NCBI GenBank assembly: GCA_017562135.1
Contig: QEYB01000466.1
Coordinates: 744,001 to 808,000 of the forward strand
DNA length: 64,000 nucleotides
Reading direction: 5' to 3'
Source: Dipylidium caninum
Taxonomy: Eukaryota > Platyhelminthes > Cestoda > Cyclophyllidea > Dipylidiidae
Positions 12,479 through 25,376 of the stretch are shown here, one piece after another. The position numbers were made by a program, and so were the translations under genes. Positions within the stretch are counted from its first letter, which is position 1. Every line of letters starts with the position of its first letter. The notes below the pieces were generated by a model, which was given only the letters and a program-made list of their open reading frames with translations, ran no database searches and was not told the origin of the DNA.

Positions 12479-13757
12479 ATGCCGTCAGTCATCCTCAAAG
12501 AGGCAGCGTATGTAATTTATGAATATCCTATTCCCTACGCCTCTTCTTACTGCAGCATCTGCTTGGTGGTACTGGTATTTATGCATGTCGATCAGATTTT
12601 CTTCTGAGTCTAAGCACCGAAGGTGGAGCTTCAGGGAGAGGGAAACTCTCCGCCTGGAGGCCTGTGTCTGGTGAGTTTCAAACCGGAGACGTCTTTTGCT
12701 CGAAACGTACTAGGACTGGGAGGGGAACGGGACGGCATCGACTCTCAAATGGTACCTCCCTTCGAAAATCCCCTCGCGCCCACACTGAGGAGCGAGTAGG
12801 CCTTTACCTCCATGGTTCTGTTTTCAGGCTCTGTCGACCACTTTATTCGTCTGAAAGGCATGCTCTCAATTAGGCTTTCGAATGACAGCTACGAGCACAG
12901 TTTCCCCATCTCTCATGAGACGATTACCATGCGAGGCCCACCGCTGGGCCAGACGGCTATGTACGACGTCCCATCCATTGGTGTTGTTCACAATACTCTG
13001 CAACTGCTCGCGCCCCTTTTTCACTACATCAACAGCCTCACGAGTTTGCCGGTTGAAAACTCCCGATTCTACAACGTATTCTCCCTCACCGGTGGTTTCT
13101 CCAACCGCGTTCGACTGAGATTTAAACTGGCCTATGAGAGTGTTGGCCGCCTCGTGGTGGACGTTGTAATTCGACGCTCCTTCTCCGACTCCGACTACTA
13201 CGAGGGAGACATGAGTCTGGAGGTGAGGAGTGAGGACGGCTTTAAGGTGCCCGAGGTGGTGTACGCGAAGGAGTTGATGGCCGGTGATGCTCTTCACTAC
13301 AACAAAAATTGCCCGAGGTGTTCTACGCTTCCGACGTCGACGTATAAAACTCACCACGGTCAATCGGAGTCCACCGAAGATCCTGCGAGGCAGCATAATC
13401 GGGGCAGCCTACGTGACAGTGGACGAATCAGCCTGCTTGCTGGAGAATGGGTCCTTGGTGGAGAGGAGCAGGGACGTCTTCCGAGTGCGATTGGCTCCGA
13501 AGGGCTGCTGTAACACCATCTGCCCGCATAGCAGTGCCTTCTGCACCATCTACTGCATCGACTATCCTGTTCTGGAATCTAAGCAGACCTGTAAGTGTGT
13601 GTTACTGCAACCTCGACATCCCCTCTTTTACCACCTCCTCACGGGGAGTTTAGCCACATGCATTACTCCAATGCCTTGGAGTACGAGCAGGCCTTTGCAA
13701 TCGGAGAATGACAGAAGTTTGATCTGTCATCTCGAAGTGACGCTCGCCTGGGAGTGA
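12479..13757 (+). CDS. Unidentified, possibly membrane-anchored, Cys-containing protein; frame breaks
   Basis: The main exon (12828-13590, acceptor TTTTCAG, donor GTAAGT) encodes about 250 residues: HFIRLKGMLSIRLSNDSYEH near the start, then a Cys cluster GCCNTICPHSSAFCTIYC near the end. It joins in phase 1 to an upstream exon ending at 12670 with donor GTGAGT. A hydrophobic segment upstream (SSYCSICLVVLVFM, from ATG 12479) could be a signal anchor, but it lies one base out of frame with the end of that exon. The main exon is 763 bases where phase 1 at both ends needs a multiple of three. The excess fits an A5 run at about 13304-13308 that reads in frame if it were A4. A 3' exon from 13654 is uncertain. 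I could not identify the family; resemblance to ciliary transition-zone membrane proteins was considered and judged too weak. Confidence 0.45.
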
Positions 13758-14644
13758 GGGAACGTGGGAGAGAAGGAAGGACATTCACTCTCCTGCTTCC
13801 GAGCGAGTAAGGTGATCTGCTGAGTGCGCTGCCCTTCTATTTCGAGTTCAGACTGCCCACGTCGGTGATGAGTGGGTCGTGGCAGGAGGCTGGATGTTCC
13901 TGCCTATTGCCGACTCTGCAAGACGACTGTTTGGCGTAGAGGGGTCGGCGGCCTCTCAGATGAGAAGAGTGTGAAGAAGGCCCATGTCCCGCGAATTCCT
14001 GTGACTGGCATTCGAGTCTATGGGAACCTGGGATTTGGACTTTGCGATGGTGTATAGAGCGGGAGTAGGAGAGATTCTCTTCCTGCTGATGGTTTCTTTT
14101 GTGTGTTTGGTTTGTGTGTAAATCACGTTTTCTTCCGCCGTCTGATTAGCGTGTAGCCTGCTATGCAAGCATTCGTAGCGAGTGGTGACATCCACCGATC
14201 GCAGTCGACAGATACACACAAGTACATACCCACACCCACACCCACATTGTCGGAGAGGTTGTGATTTGCGCCGTGTGAGCTGTAGGTAAAGCGCGGCAGC
14301 ATGACTGTGTAACTCCGACTTTAGGCACATCACTCGAGGCCGAGCCGTTTTAAATGGCACTTATTAAGGGCGGTCATTGCGATGGATTTCGGGCTGGGGA
14401 ATTCCCTGTGTGGAATATGTTCATTCTTCAGGGCTCTCCGGTGTCTTGAAATGTTATTTTTACGTTAGTCTTGCAAAGTGACAGCCCAAGCAGATGTGGT
14501 GACATGAGATGCTTTTTTCTCTAGTGTACACGGAAACAGAGGAAAGGCAAACTTCCCGAACCACCGCCGCCACCGCCATCGCCACCACCACCACGATTGA
14601 CGAGTACAACGGAGAAGCTGGAGGATAGTTTTCTTGTCTACGTA

Positions 14645-14681
<37 letters not shown>

Positions 14682-17600
14682 GGTACTGACATGCCACTTG
14701 TCTTCTGGAATGAGGACACCTTCGAGTGAAGTGGGAAGGGGGAATACTGCCTACTTCCAAGACTACACGGACTCCGCGAAATCGTAGTCGACTTGGTCAG
14801 TGGCAAGAGTGATGTGGACGGGCGGATGGGCGGTAGTCGAGGGTGGTAAGGAGAGATGGAAGGTTGACCACCACCGGGGGAGGGGGGCACGAAAGGCGGC
14901 ATTTTGCAAAGTTCTGCGAGCGTCGCAACCTGGTGGTGAGGTGGTGTGCCGAGTTGAACACGAAGTACTCTGGTCTGCTGATGTCAATGTGATTTCCTCA
15001 TGACGAGAGAAGCGAAGACCTCAGCCTCGCACGAGAAACTGTGCTGACCGCGAAGATGGACGAATTTCCGTGGTGGCATCACAAAACGGGGCAATGGTGT
15101 GTCGTCCGAAGAGCCGAGGAAGGGCAGGTAGGGCGATGGAGTGCTTCGGGAGTGCGCCCAGTAGAATGAAAACTAGGGGACGAGTGGAGCATTATGCTCA
15201 AGCAATGAAAATGACTTCGTTTGAGGGCGTAAATTGGGATCGCAAACAGAATTGTGCAAATGACAGATCAGATGGGTGAGGACCAGCAGTTTGGTAGTTT
15301 CGTGAAGAGAAAATGAGGGCTTTGAGGGCAATGGACTCGAAGCAACAATGTTCTGTGGAGGGTGGAGCTTCTCTTGTTGCTTGTTATTTGCATTCGATGG
15401 TATGGGGAAATAGCAGACTGCGATGGCAGATTTGGTGGGTAGGAGATAGTTGGTGCGTTAACTGATTAGTAAGTCTTTTGAGTTGGTGAAAGTTCTTTCA
15501 ACAAGGCGCGGTTGCAGGGGAGATGGGTGAAAGAAAGTCTGTAGGCGCGACAGTCTACATAACGAACCGATGTTAGCGCTAATTGAATCAGTGGATCAAT
15601 TGTTGTAGCTTTCAGTCAATCATCATTAACACGCTCTTTTTCTAGCGTGCCGGCTAGCAGAAGCTCACTTTCCCACTTCTCGTAAAAACGACTTCTCGGT
15701 CGTTTAAGTGTAAGTGAAGTTTATGCCAGGCTTTGATTACCGAAACGGGGCACATTGTGGAATGGTGGAAAGCGAGATATCCTTGATTATCGGAGTGGGA
15801 TGTGTTATAACATTCACGTCGAGGGCGCGAATTGAGGCGCATCGTCGAGAAGACAGCATGATTTCCTACCATGGCAATGAATTACGAGGTTTCGAGCGTC
15901 AATACCGCATGTCGGTGGGAGATTCAATGACTGGCCGAAGCATGTACACAAATAGGTGTGAATGACTCATCACCAAGACGACGTGTGAATTGCCTGGGCT
16001 CGCTATCGATTGGTTTATTCATGCAATCGATTTTTAATGGTGAGAAGGCGGGAGCTTCAGTTATGCTATGACCGCGGCACATGAAGTTATCGGCTGGAGT
16101 GCATCGCACCCGCCATCGGGTGACGTGAAATTTCCTATGAAAAGGCGTTTCTAAAATGTCAAATTCTGCGAATTGGACAACAACGTCTCAGTTGCAGCTG
16201 AAGTACCGTTCCATAACAACATGGATATGAGTTTTAGGTTCGATGGAGGCAGGGTAAGAGCTTTCGGCATTGATGGGGCAACCGTTGAACATGACTTAGA
16301 ATACCGTGACTAAGAGGCGTTGAATTTCCTCCCTTCCCCATTTATCCCTTCAGTATCAACCATTTCAATGTCTTGCTTTCTTTTACTGAGGCCTGGACAT
16401 GAACCTACCCTATGTGGGCATCATTGCTCAGCGACAAGTTTTTGGTGGTAAGGAAGATTGAGATTGGAATAAATTGCCCATACTTCTCCAAGGAATGTGG
16501 AAATCTGACGGTTGCCAACTCAAATTCGGATGGTTTCAAGTGAGCCCTATCTTTCGTCTACCTGCTATTACGACTCCAAGGCCATGGCTGTAATGTGATT
16601 ACTTTATTCTAGTCTCGCTTAGTCACCATATTGCTATCTATGCTTGCCTCCTTCAATATCAGGAGAAAAACGAAAAGCTAACGGAAAAACATTCGCTTCA
16701 CTGGTTTGGGTAGGCAGTAGGTAAGTGGGGATAGAGGAGTAACCCCGTTGGCCACGCACCCACCCCATAATGCAACTCATTGAAACAGTTCTAAACGGTA
16801 CCAGTGTTTGCGCACTTAACACCATTTTATTGGAGCACAAAGCATATGCAAACATAAGGATTCGTGCGCACGTATATAAAATACGCGTTTTGGGGGGCGT
16901 TATCACCTACCACTCTTTATTCCCAGTGCACACGTAAGAATTTTTTGCCTTAGTTCCTTTTTTGGTCTGTTATCCTCGTATTCTTGTATTTCTCAGTGTG
17001 CACTTCTGGCGTAGTGTTAAAGTTCGTTGGTAGCGATCATGAGGGCAGTTCCGGTTCTCGGTAAAAAGTATAGACCGCATAATTTTACAAAGAAGATCGG
17101 CGATGTTAATGGACAATGTTGAGGGACATGAGATGTAGTCATGGTTTGATGAACGATAGTGTTTAGGGAAGGGGGCCATGAAAGTGACTGGTCTTTAAAG
17201 TATATTGACATTGGAGTAATGCTGACATCACAAATGCATTCTTTCCAAAAGTACCTATTCCCAAATGGATATGTAAAAGTAATTTGAGGTGGTTATTAGC
17301 AGAGCTGCTCTTTGGGTGTGTCTATCCGATGCCTATTTCAGACATTCCAAATAATAACCTTTTATGTAGAAATGAAGTATTATGTAATTCATGGCGATAA
17401 TGTATTTATGTTTTACGTAAAAAACGCATATAGCCTTTAGTGTCACCGCTTTTGGTAAAAAGATATTGGCCTGAAGAAATCCCCATATTTCACATTTGGT
17501 TTTTTCTTTATTGTTTCAAGTAATATTCAATATAAACAACAGCTTATTACTATCTTAAGAGGACTACATGAAGACCGCTAATTCATTCACGCATCGCGTC

Positions 17601-18737
17601 AAAATCTTAAATTACACATTAAATTGCCGGAATTATTAATCTTTCTCAGTAAAAAGGCGAACTTCCCTTGCAGTTGTTCAGTTATTATAAAATGCGACAT
17701 CGTTTTACATGCTACTAAAACATAATGACAATGCCATGGAAAGCTTTCTCAATTCCATGGACGAGATCTAAGTATTAATATTTTGGCTTTAATACACGAT
17801 CGATGTAACATTTGGTCGGTAAACACACATTAGACATCCAAATGTCGGCCTGGTGTCCAGAAAGTAACCGCTTTAACACACTGAAATATTCTCAAACTCA
17901 CGTTTTCTTGATGACTCAGGAAGTGAAACGGGAAATCTAAACCTTAACGGTTCTCTAAAAATCCGTTTTGACGTTAGACTAGTCCCTTGCCCTGCGACAG
18001 TTACACACCATCAAAGATAGTGATCTTATCGACTTTGAATGAGAAAACACTTTTGATTCCGCATCATAATAACCTGAACTAGACAACTTATTCACTCACT
18101 TAAAAAAGCTAGTCCTCGACTCTCTCCCCTCTTCCAACACGTAGAAGTTGAGGCAGTCCCAAACTTAGGAAATGAATAAGTATTCGCGTCTCGTCTATTT
18201 TGCCTGTTGTGAAGTATACGGGAAAGTTGTCAATTTCCAGTCCAGATCATGTCTCTTCGAACAAACGCATTTTATTAGCCCCAGAATAACATGCCTATGT
18301 GTTATCAAATTTATAACATTGCTGGCTACTTCTTTCCCGCTTTACAGCATGTGGATGTGAGCTCTCCCTGACTTGGGGAATGCTTACTTATTCATACGTG
18401 AACGATTCATTGTTTGATACACCGCCTGTCTCACAGTTAGTTACCTTACTAATTGTTCAAGCTGTGGTCAATTAAATGTCGTGCCCTAAATGTTAACTGG
18501 CACCCTCAAACACAGATTTTGAGATTGGCCCTGTCCGTGTGCGAGACCTTAAATCGCTTTGCCAAACATGGTAGAAACTACTCAGTGGACTTCTAGGCTC
18601 TGATGTGGCGAGCATTAGTCTAAGGTAAACAACCCTCATTTTCGGCAACACCTCTTGGTGTGTGCTACTATCGCGAATTCTCTCTTTGTAGAAAGGGAAA
18701 GAAGCTCCTCCTACAGAGATTCAAACGACTTAACAGG
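13758..18737. other. Gene-poor stretch
   Basis: No supported exons. Open frames are short and on both strands. It contains the AT microsatellite at 14647-14678. From about 16.3 kb it is AT-rich, unlike the flanks. No transposon, tRNA or rRNA was recognised. Confidence 0.5.
14647..14678. repeat. (AT)16 microsatellite
   Basis: Thirty-two bases of uninterrupted AT dinucleotide in the gene-poor stretch. Confidence 0.95.
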
Positions 18738-21700
18738 ATGAAAATGGTAAACTATTAAGTTAACCAAATTGATACTCTTGGTAGATACGGTGGCGTTGGA
18801 GGCTCGTACTCTTGATAATCCTTATCGTCCTCATCGTTCTGCTCACACTACAGAATTTGTTGATGAATTGGAACCGTAAGCCTTTTGTTTTCTTGGACTT
18901 TGTGATTACCTGCAGGCTGATGACGATAACTCATTAACTGAACAAATTTTTTGTCAAATTGACTGAAACACGTGGCTATTAAGTCCTATATCGATTCCAC
19001 TTCACTTTATTTAGGCACTTGAAAGGGAAATTACAGTTCATAGTTTCAGAGACCCATTGTTTTAAAAGAAATCATTCCTTTGCTTCAGATCCCCCAATGT
19101 GGAAGTAATCCTTCGCAGAAGTGGAATAAACATGGTATGCTAATAATTTGACCATATCTGCACCTTTTACAATAATTCAGCCGACTTCAGTATTATCTTC
19201 TACACAGAAGAAGTCCGAGATAATCTTTGAGAGTGACAATCTTAAGATAGAGTAGACTAGTGGTCCGGACATTAGCCATAAATAGCAAAAGCACGGAAAA
19301 TGGCAGTGAATAGGAAGACCCAGATAAGCCGCTGGATGTGTTTGATTATTTATTTTACTCCAGTATGTCCGAATCCGTGTTCAGGCTCGATTGCGAGCAG
19401 AGGCAACTATCAAGAATTTTCTTCAGGAAAACGGGGAGTTGCTTTCCATTATGCGGGTTTGAGTGTACGCTGCTGAGTTGAATTGGGTGGGATTTAGGTG
19501 GTCTCAGTGGATGACTACCATGTTGTGCAGTTAGTTTGCTAGATAACAGCGCTGCAGGTTAGATAAGCGCATGTACGCACTCGACCAGTGCTGTTAGGAA
19601 ATAGTGAACCGCATCCGTGGCTAAGTGGGAGTCCTCAAAACGCCCGAAGAAAGTCAGAATGCACTATTGAAGGCTTTGATAATTGTTCATGGCTTTTTGG
19701 AGATGTCAATTGTTGCCGAGCATTCCGTCACTCATTGCGGAATGATTAGTACTTGGAAGATATGACCGTGGTGGATATCTGTGACCCTCCTCACTGGCAT
19801 TAACCTTCTAATGTATATTGGCTTTGTGCATGGACTGGCAATTCTTGTGATGTATCCTTACGTATTTTTTTTCCTGTAGCACTACAAAGCCCGGAGTGAG
19901 AATAATTTGGAGAGTTTCCGGATGCCAGACGAAAGCATTTCACTCAACTATGTCCTGGGGGAACTAAGGCGGTACTTGCTGAGAAAGTCAATGGGAACGT
20001 GTGTGTCACAAAGGGAATTCGACGAGTACCTAACCTCTGCCTACAGTCTTTTGCCGCGATTGAGTACAGATTGCTCACCAGGAACATATGCAACTGGCGC
20101 TGACAGAAGAGAGCTTTCTCACGCTGTCTACTTGAGCGAAGAGACGACTACTGTTTTGCCTTTGGGAAAACCTCCATTCTGCCTTCATCTAAACTGATCG
20201 GCCACCGCAGATTTTGGCATCAATCAAAGGGCGTTAGCCTCGTCTATATTTGGCATGGTCTTCCCGTATTGGCCCCTGTCCCCTCCCACTCTCGCCCTCT
20301 GACCCGAAATTCGACCTTAATTTAAAAAATCAACATCCCAACCATAAGCCGTATGTGCTAGCAGCCGACTTGGGAGCTTAGAAGAGGAAGACGATTAACG
20401 TGAAACCGCAAATGGTGGCCAGTCTTTCGAATACGCACGGTGTTAACATCACCGTCCAAAGTGGCAGGAATGCACGCTGCTTCCCCAACGGGCTTCCACC
20501 TGCGGATGTGAAACCGGAATACCTGCCTTGTCGCCAAGCTGGAAATGTGAGTCCCAATTGCCATTGGCATTCTGATGACCTAATTAATCGAGCTCTCTCC
20601 CTCTTCCTTGCTATCTTGTATTGGTGTGCGTGATGGGAAGAATGCACTTATTCGCATTCATAAGTGTTAGCAAAGGAGACGAGTCACTTCCACCATTGCA
20701 AGACCAATGTGCATGCATATGAAAACCAGTGTGTTAACTTTCTTCTCTTTGGAGCCACCGACATTATCGGCCTGCATTTCTGTTTGACACAGAGTCGAAG
20801 CACAGGGGAGTAGTTGGGATGAGGGTGGGATAGTGGATGGTGTCTCCCTGTCGCAAAGTGCCTCTGGCCACGAGGAATTCCAGTGACCTCGCAGATATCC
20901 AATGAAATATTTAAGTCGTAATCTGGAAAACACGACCACCCAACAGAGCAGGCTCTGTGTCATGGAAGTTTGCATCTGATCCGTTTTCTTGTAGGTGTTA
21001 CAAGGGACTCCGCCTTTTGCCTTATCGTCGCGAGTAACTGGGACGCGTTGTCATCCTCCATGATTCGGTCTATTCACGCACAACTGTGGACCTGCTTCAT
21101 GTATCACTCAATTCCCCCGTCATACCAACCAATTACGAGCCAATGACTGTGAAGAAGTACTTGCCCTTCTTCGACCTCCTCGAAGAATTGTGGTCGCAGG
21201 CAGTCGTGTTCGTGCCCTTTGCCAACGCTCACGACTTTGTGTTGAGGCTGAGCACAATGAGCACGGACGAGCGCATTATGCGTCCTGAACAAGGTAATTG
21301 CGGTGTTGAGATGTGGGAGGAGGGGGTGTGCCGGACGGAGTGAGAGAAGCCGCATGTGAGTCGAAATAGAGTGCTTCTTCCTCGAGGTGAAGTTAGGGAC
21401 GGTGGATGTGTGCGATTCTATTCTGGTGACGTAGTTAATGCTCGATTGTTTGATGAGTGATAATGCTGATGGTGACAGAGGGGACTTTGCCGCAGGTGGA
21501 TGGGTAGGCGGACGAGAAATTTGTCAGTAACAGTAGCGCGTATGTGCTGTTCGCACATCATAGTAGTCAGTTATTCGCATTTTATTTTAGGCCTCGAAAG
21601 TTATTTACTCGTCATTTGGTGACGGTTGGAAAGCAGGTGGAGACTGCGGTGGCGATCTTGAATAAGGCACTTGGACTGCTCAACCGACAGCTCCAGTCAT

Positions 21701-24700
21701 TCGGACTCATGTAACTGGGAAGATTGGAAGGACTCGAGTGCAGGTTTATAGCCTCACTAAATAGTATCGCGACGAAAACAATAGCAACAACAACAACAAT
21801 GAAATCATCGACATGGAGACGGTCAGGTCCAGTGTGCTCGATGAAGCAGGCACGAGGCAAGCTAAAGCCGTCTGCAAATGGCGCATGAGGGCTGATCTTG
21901 AGGGTCCTCTGTGGATATTCGACACAACACCTTGGAATAATCACAGCTATGTGCGACTCAGGTACCTCTTACTGCCTCTTCACATTTCCATAGTCCCAAT
22001 ATTTACGCGACAATCGACGGTGCAGAGGTAGCATTAGGCGACGCACTATTTGAAAAGTCCTTGTGTCACCGGTTAATTGAGGCATAGCCTTGTTTAACAA
22101 ACCGTGGCCATCTAAGAAAACTCGAGCATGGTGATTTATGAAACACCTCAAGTAAACACATGGGATAATAATAATAATAATGACGGTGATGATGATGACG
22201 GTGATGGTGAGGCGGAGAGGAGGAGTAACTTCCCTCACTCTGAATGCGAGATCAACGTGAGTAAGTGTTGAATTTAGGTGCACTTTTCTATGGAAAGATG
22301 TGGTAGTCCCAGTCCTTCTACCAGACGATTGGCGTTATGCTCTCGAATGTGCTATCCTGGGGAGACGAGTAGAGGTGGGTAGCTTAGGATGGCACTTATG
22401 GGTAGGGGATTTGGGTGCTGGCGTCATCCAGCCCTACGACGTTAATCTGACCTCGTCTTTTGCGCCTTTTAGGGAAATCGCAACACAAGAACAAATTTAC
22501 CGGTAAGATGACATCTTTTGCCGTGAAACAATTTGTTGGTATGTGTGGTGAAAACAGGAGGGTGCAGTAGCCCTGGGGCCTGGTCCCCCAGAAGCCACTG
22601 GGGGGAGGATTGCGATACCTCATCGAAGTAGACGCATCATCGGTGCAGGCTGAGGAGAGGGTGGAAGAGGATATGCACACACAGGGCAGGATGCAGCCCT
22701 TACGCAGGTGTGGCCGATGTGGGTCTGGTTCCCGCGTGTGCTCTTCTGGCCTCTTCTGTCGTGTGTGCCTCCGTGTTCCCTGGTCAGTAAGTAAAATGAA
22801 GGCAATTCACTGAATGAGTCACAAGGTGGCATTTCCGGAGTCGTTGTCACGGTTACGAGGAGGAGGAGGAGGAGGAGGAGAAGGAAAAGTGCGGCATGTG
22901 CTGCATTCTCATGGGGGCCCGTGCAAACTTAGTTGGGCTGCTTGGTTGACTGACATGCCCTCTGCGTTGGAGTCTTGAGAGGACTCGCTCGACGAGACTC
23001 AGTAAGCATGAGACCGCAAACATGAGGATTTTTTCCTACCCGGCGATTACAGTCTTGCGATCGGAGGGCAGTTGATGCCGTTGCTGCCTCGCTCGGGGCT
23101 GCTTTGCCGAGTATGAATGCCAGCGGGAAGCGTTACACAGGCGGAAATAGGGTCGCGGTAAAAGTCAAATCATCCGTCTTCTTTGGGATGGACTAGTTGT
23201 TGCCTCGAGCAGGAAATTTCTCAACTGTTTCAAGACTTTGCTGAATTTGTGGGCAATGCTCAAGTTGGACACTTTGTGAGGGCTGTGATGCACAAGAATA
23301 AGGAAGGCTTTTGTGTGTTTCAGTTGTCTTTCTGACCTACGATCGGATCAGCATGCTGACTGCAAGCATTGAGAAATTCGCCAAGGTAGCAGACTTGGTG
23401 GATTCCATAGTTGTGGTGTGGAATCATCCAACGTACAAACCAGAGTCCTACCAGTGGCCGATTACTCCATTTCCGGTGCACGTAAGTCGAGTATTGGCGC
23501 GTCGTAGAGCAGACGGCGTGGTCACTCAGACAGTCTGATGTCCATTGTCATCTGAGAGGGGACAGAAGGACGACACCATCTGAGTTGACCACAGCCGTTC
23601 CCCCAACTGGGAGAGGTGAGAAGAATGTAGCTTACGCTCGCGAACACCCACACGCACAAGTACACGCATTAGCCAAATGGTAGTAGGTGGGGATGGGGTT
23701 ATTTAGTGCGCGGAATTTGTAACTGAGGCTTCGAGGGTTTGCGACACCGAGTGAGAATGCCATAAACTCATTCTCTCTCCCCGGTGAGCACTTTCTAATC
23801 CCTACCTAGAGGAGTCAGAAGTCTGCGCGAGCTATACCAATTGTTTGTTTGGATTGTAGGTAATTTTGGCCCCTGCAAACAAGCTTCAAAATCGCTTCTT
23901 GCCCTTTGACCTCATTCAAACTGACGCTGTGCTTTCGGTCGATGACGAGGTGGTGCCAGATGACGGGGCACTACGGACAGGTTTCAGGTAGTGAAGACAA
24001 ACTAAAGACTTGATGAAAGGTAAATTTTTTTACAATTATGGTTGTTTTCCAAGGTTATGGAATGACAATCAGGACAGACTGGTTGGATTTGTAGCAGGAG
24101 TCATGCCTGGTCTGCAGAAAACGTTTCGCTTATGTTGCTACCAGGCCTCTTATACTCTCTCATTCTCACGGGGGCCTCATTCCTCCACAAGGTTGGTCAT
24201 TCTTGGTCGTTTTTTCACTGTCATTAAGTTGTCGTACTACCTCTCACCGCGTAGGACATAACTGCGTGCCCAATTGTTGTCCCATACTCATTTGTATTCA
24301 AGTAGACTGAAGGAACACGAAGCTCATCGTGCTCCCGTCAACATTTGCCTGTGCTTCAGCACGACTGAGCAGTTTTCTTTTTTGCGGAAATGTCCACTTT
24401 TAGTCTCCTCAGCCACTCAGGTGGTAGGTTGGAGGAACAGCAAATGAGTGGCTGCTGTCCTCTCATCCTAATAGGGCAGGGGACTCGGCACTAGGACCTG
24501 CCGTGTGTGTGGTGGCACCTGCTATCCAAATTACTGCTGTTAGCTTGAAGACGTGCGCGCTTGCAAGTCAGTCACACTATTCAGTGTCTTTGCGGCACTT
24601 CATTTTTAGTACTTCCTCTACGCGTACACATTCGAGTTGCCCCATGAGATGTACGCGTGCGTAGATGAGTTGATGAACTGCGAGGACATAGCCATGAATC

Positions 24701-25156
24701 TGCTGAGCCAACATATCTCTGAAAAGGCACCGTACAAGGCAAGTGCGCGGTCTCACTGCCCGCAGCAATAGCACCGAGGATGCACTTAATCACCACGCCT
24801 TCTCTCCTAGGTGAGCACTGTGACCCGATTCGCCTGCCCCATGTGCAAGAATGGACTTTCAGCCAAAAAGGGCCACTACGCAGTTCGGAGTGCCTGCATA
24901 ACGAATTTTGTGAAGTACTGGGGCTATGACCCCCTCAAATTCACCAGTTTTGTACAGAAGAGTCGGTGAGATGCCCGTCCCTGATCTCCACTTCCCCCTC
25001 GCATATTTTTATACACCCACGCCCACTTGTGCAAATACAAGTTGATTGTCTTTCAAGCCTTCTTTCGTGCATCTGCCGGGCTTTTGACGCCTGGTGGAGG
25101 TGAGTGTGCTCACTTGCAGACAGGAAGAGGATGTGCAAGGCGTGGGCCTCCGGTGA
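18738..25156 (+). CDS. EXTL3: Exostosin-like glycosyltransferase (EXTL3/rib-2 type), heparan sulfate synthesis
   Basis: Golgi type II membrane enzyme that starts or extends heparan sulfate chains. Exon 1 (18738-18746) encodes MKM. Exon 2 (18785-18875) encodes the signal anchor (LVLLIILIVLIVLLTLQNLL). Exon 19364-19456 is coil-like (RAEATIKNFLQENGEL) and joins an exon from 19880. The GT47 part is only partly resolved (about 20364-20548, 21086-21294, from 21603, 22281-22374); the 21086 exon matches the conserved LPxxDxL...W(N/S)(E/Q)A region. The C-terminal GT64 domain is clear: 23324-23481 (VVFLTYDR), 23860-23987 (NRFLPFD, then SVDDE as the DDD-type metal site), 24054-24191 (DRLVGF, HAW, LTGASFLHK), 24610-24738 (CEDIAMN), 24811-24965 and 25120-25156. 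The motif set and ending fit EXTL3 better than EXT1 or EXT2. The 24054-24191 exon lacks one base between GF and HAW. The intron at 24739 starts with GC. The middle exons are tentative. Confidence 0.8.
22857..22880. repeat. (GAG)n microsatellite
   Basis: About eight GAG/AGG triplets in an intron of the EXTL3-like gene. Confidence 0.9.
24739..24810 (+). other. GC-AG intron in the EXTL3-like gene
   Basis: The exon ends ...CCGTACAAG and the intron begins GCAAGT, ending TCTCCTAG before GTGAGCACTG. Reading through the junction gives KAPYK-VSTVTRFACP, which follows the family's order (CEDIAMN, then the Cys-containing segment). No GT in the neighbourhood gives the right phase. Confidence 0.75.
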
Positions 25157-25376
25157 CTGCGCCCGAATGCTCGTGCCTCAGATGGCCATTGTAGACGATA
25201 GGACAACTGCCCGTAGAATGGGAGACGGACGCCGCGGAAAGCTCAGTCTATTCCCACCGTCTGTGAGAGTGAGGAGGGAGGGAGGAAGGACAAGGATGCT
25301 GCGTGCGTCCGGGAAGAAGAACAAATTCGTTGAAAGCGTATGCTCTACTTGAAGGTACTTTTAAAGCCTGTCTTTT

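Noticed and set aside
12866..13396. Minus-strand 176-codon open frame
   Set aside because: It is the antisense shadow of the + strand exon 12828-13590, which has splice sites and better protein composition.
12479..14060. Resemblance to TMEM231-like or tectonic-like ciliary membrane proteins
   Set aside because: Only a short N-terminal hydrophobic segment and a Cys cluster are suggestive; the conserved core of neither family could be aligned by eye.
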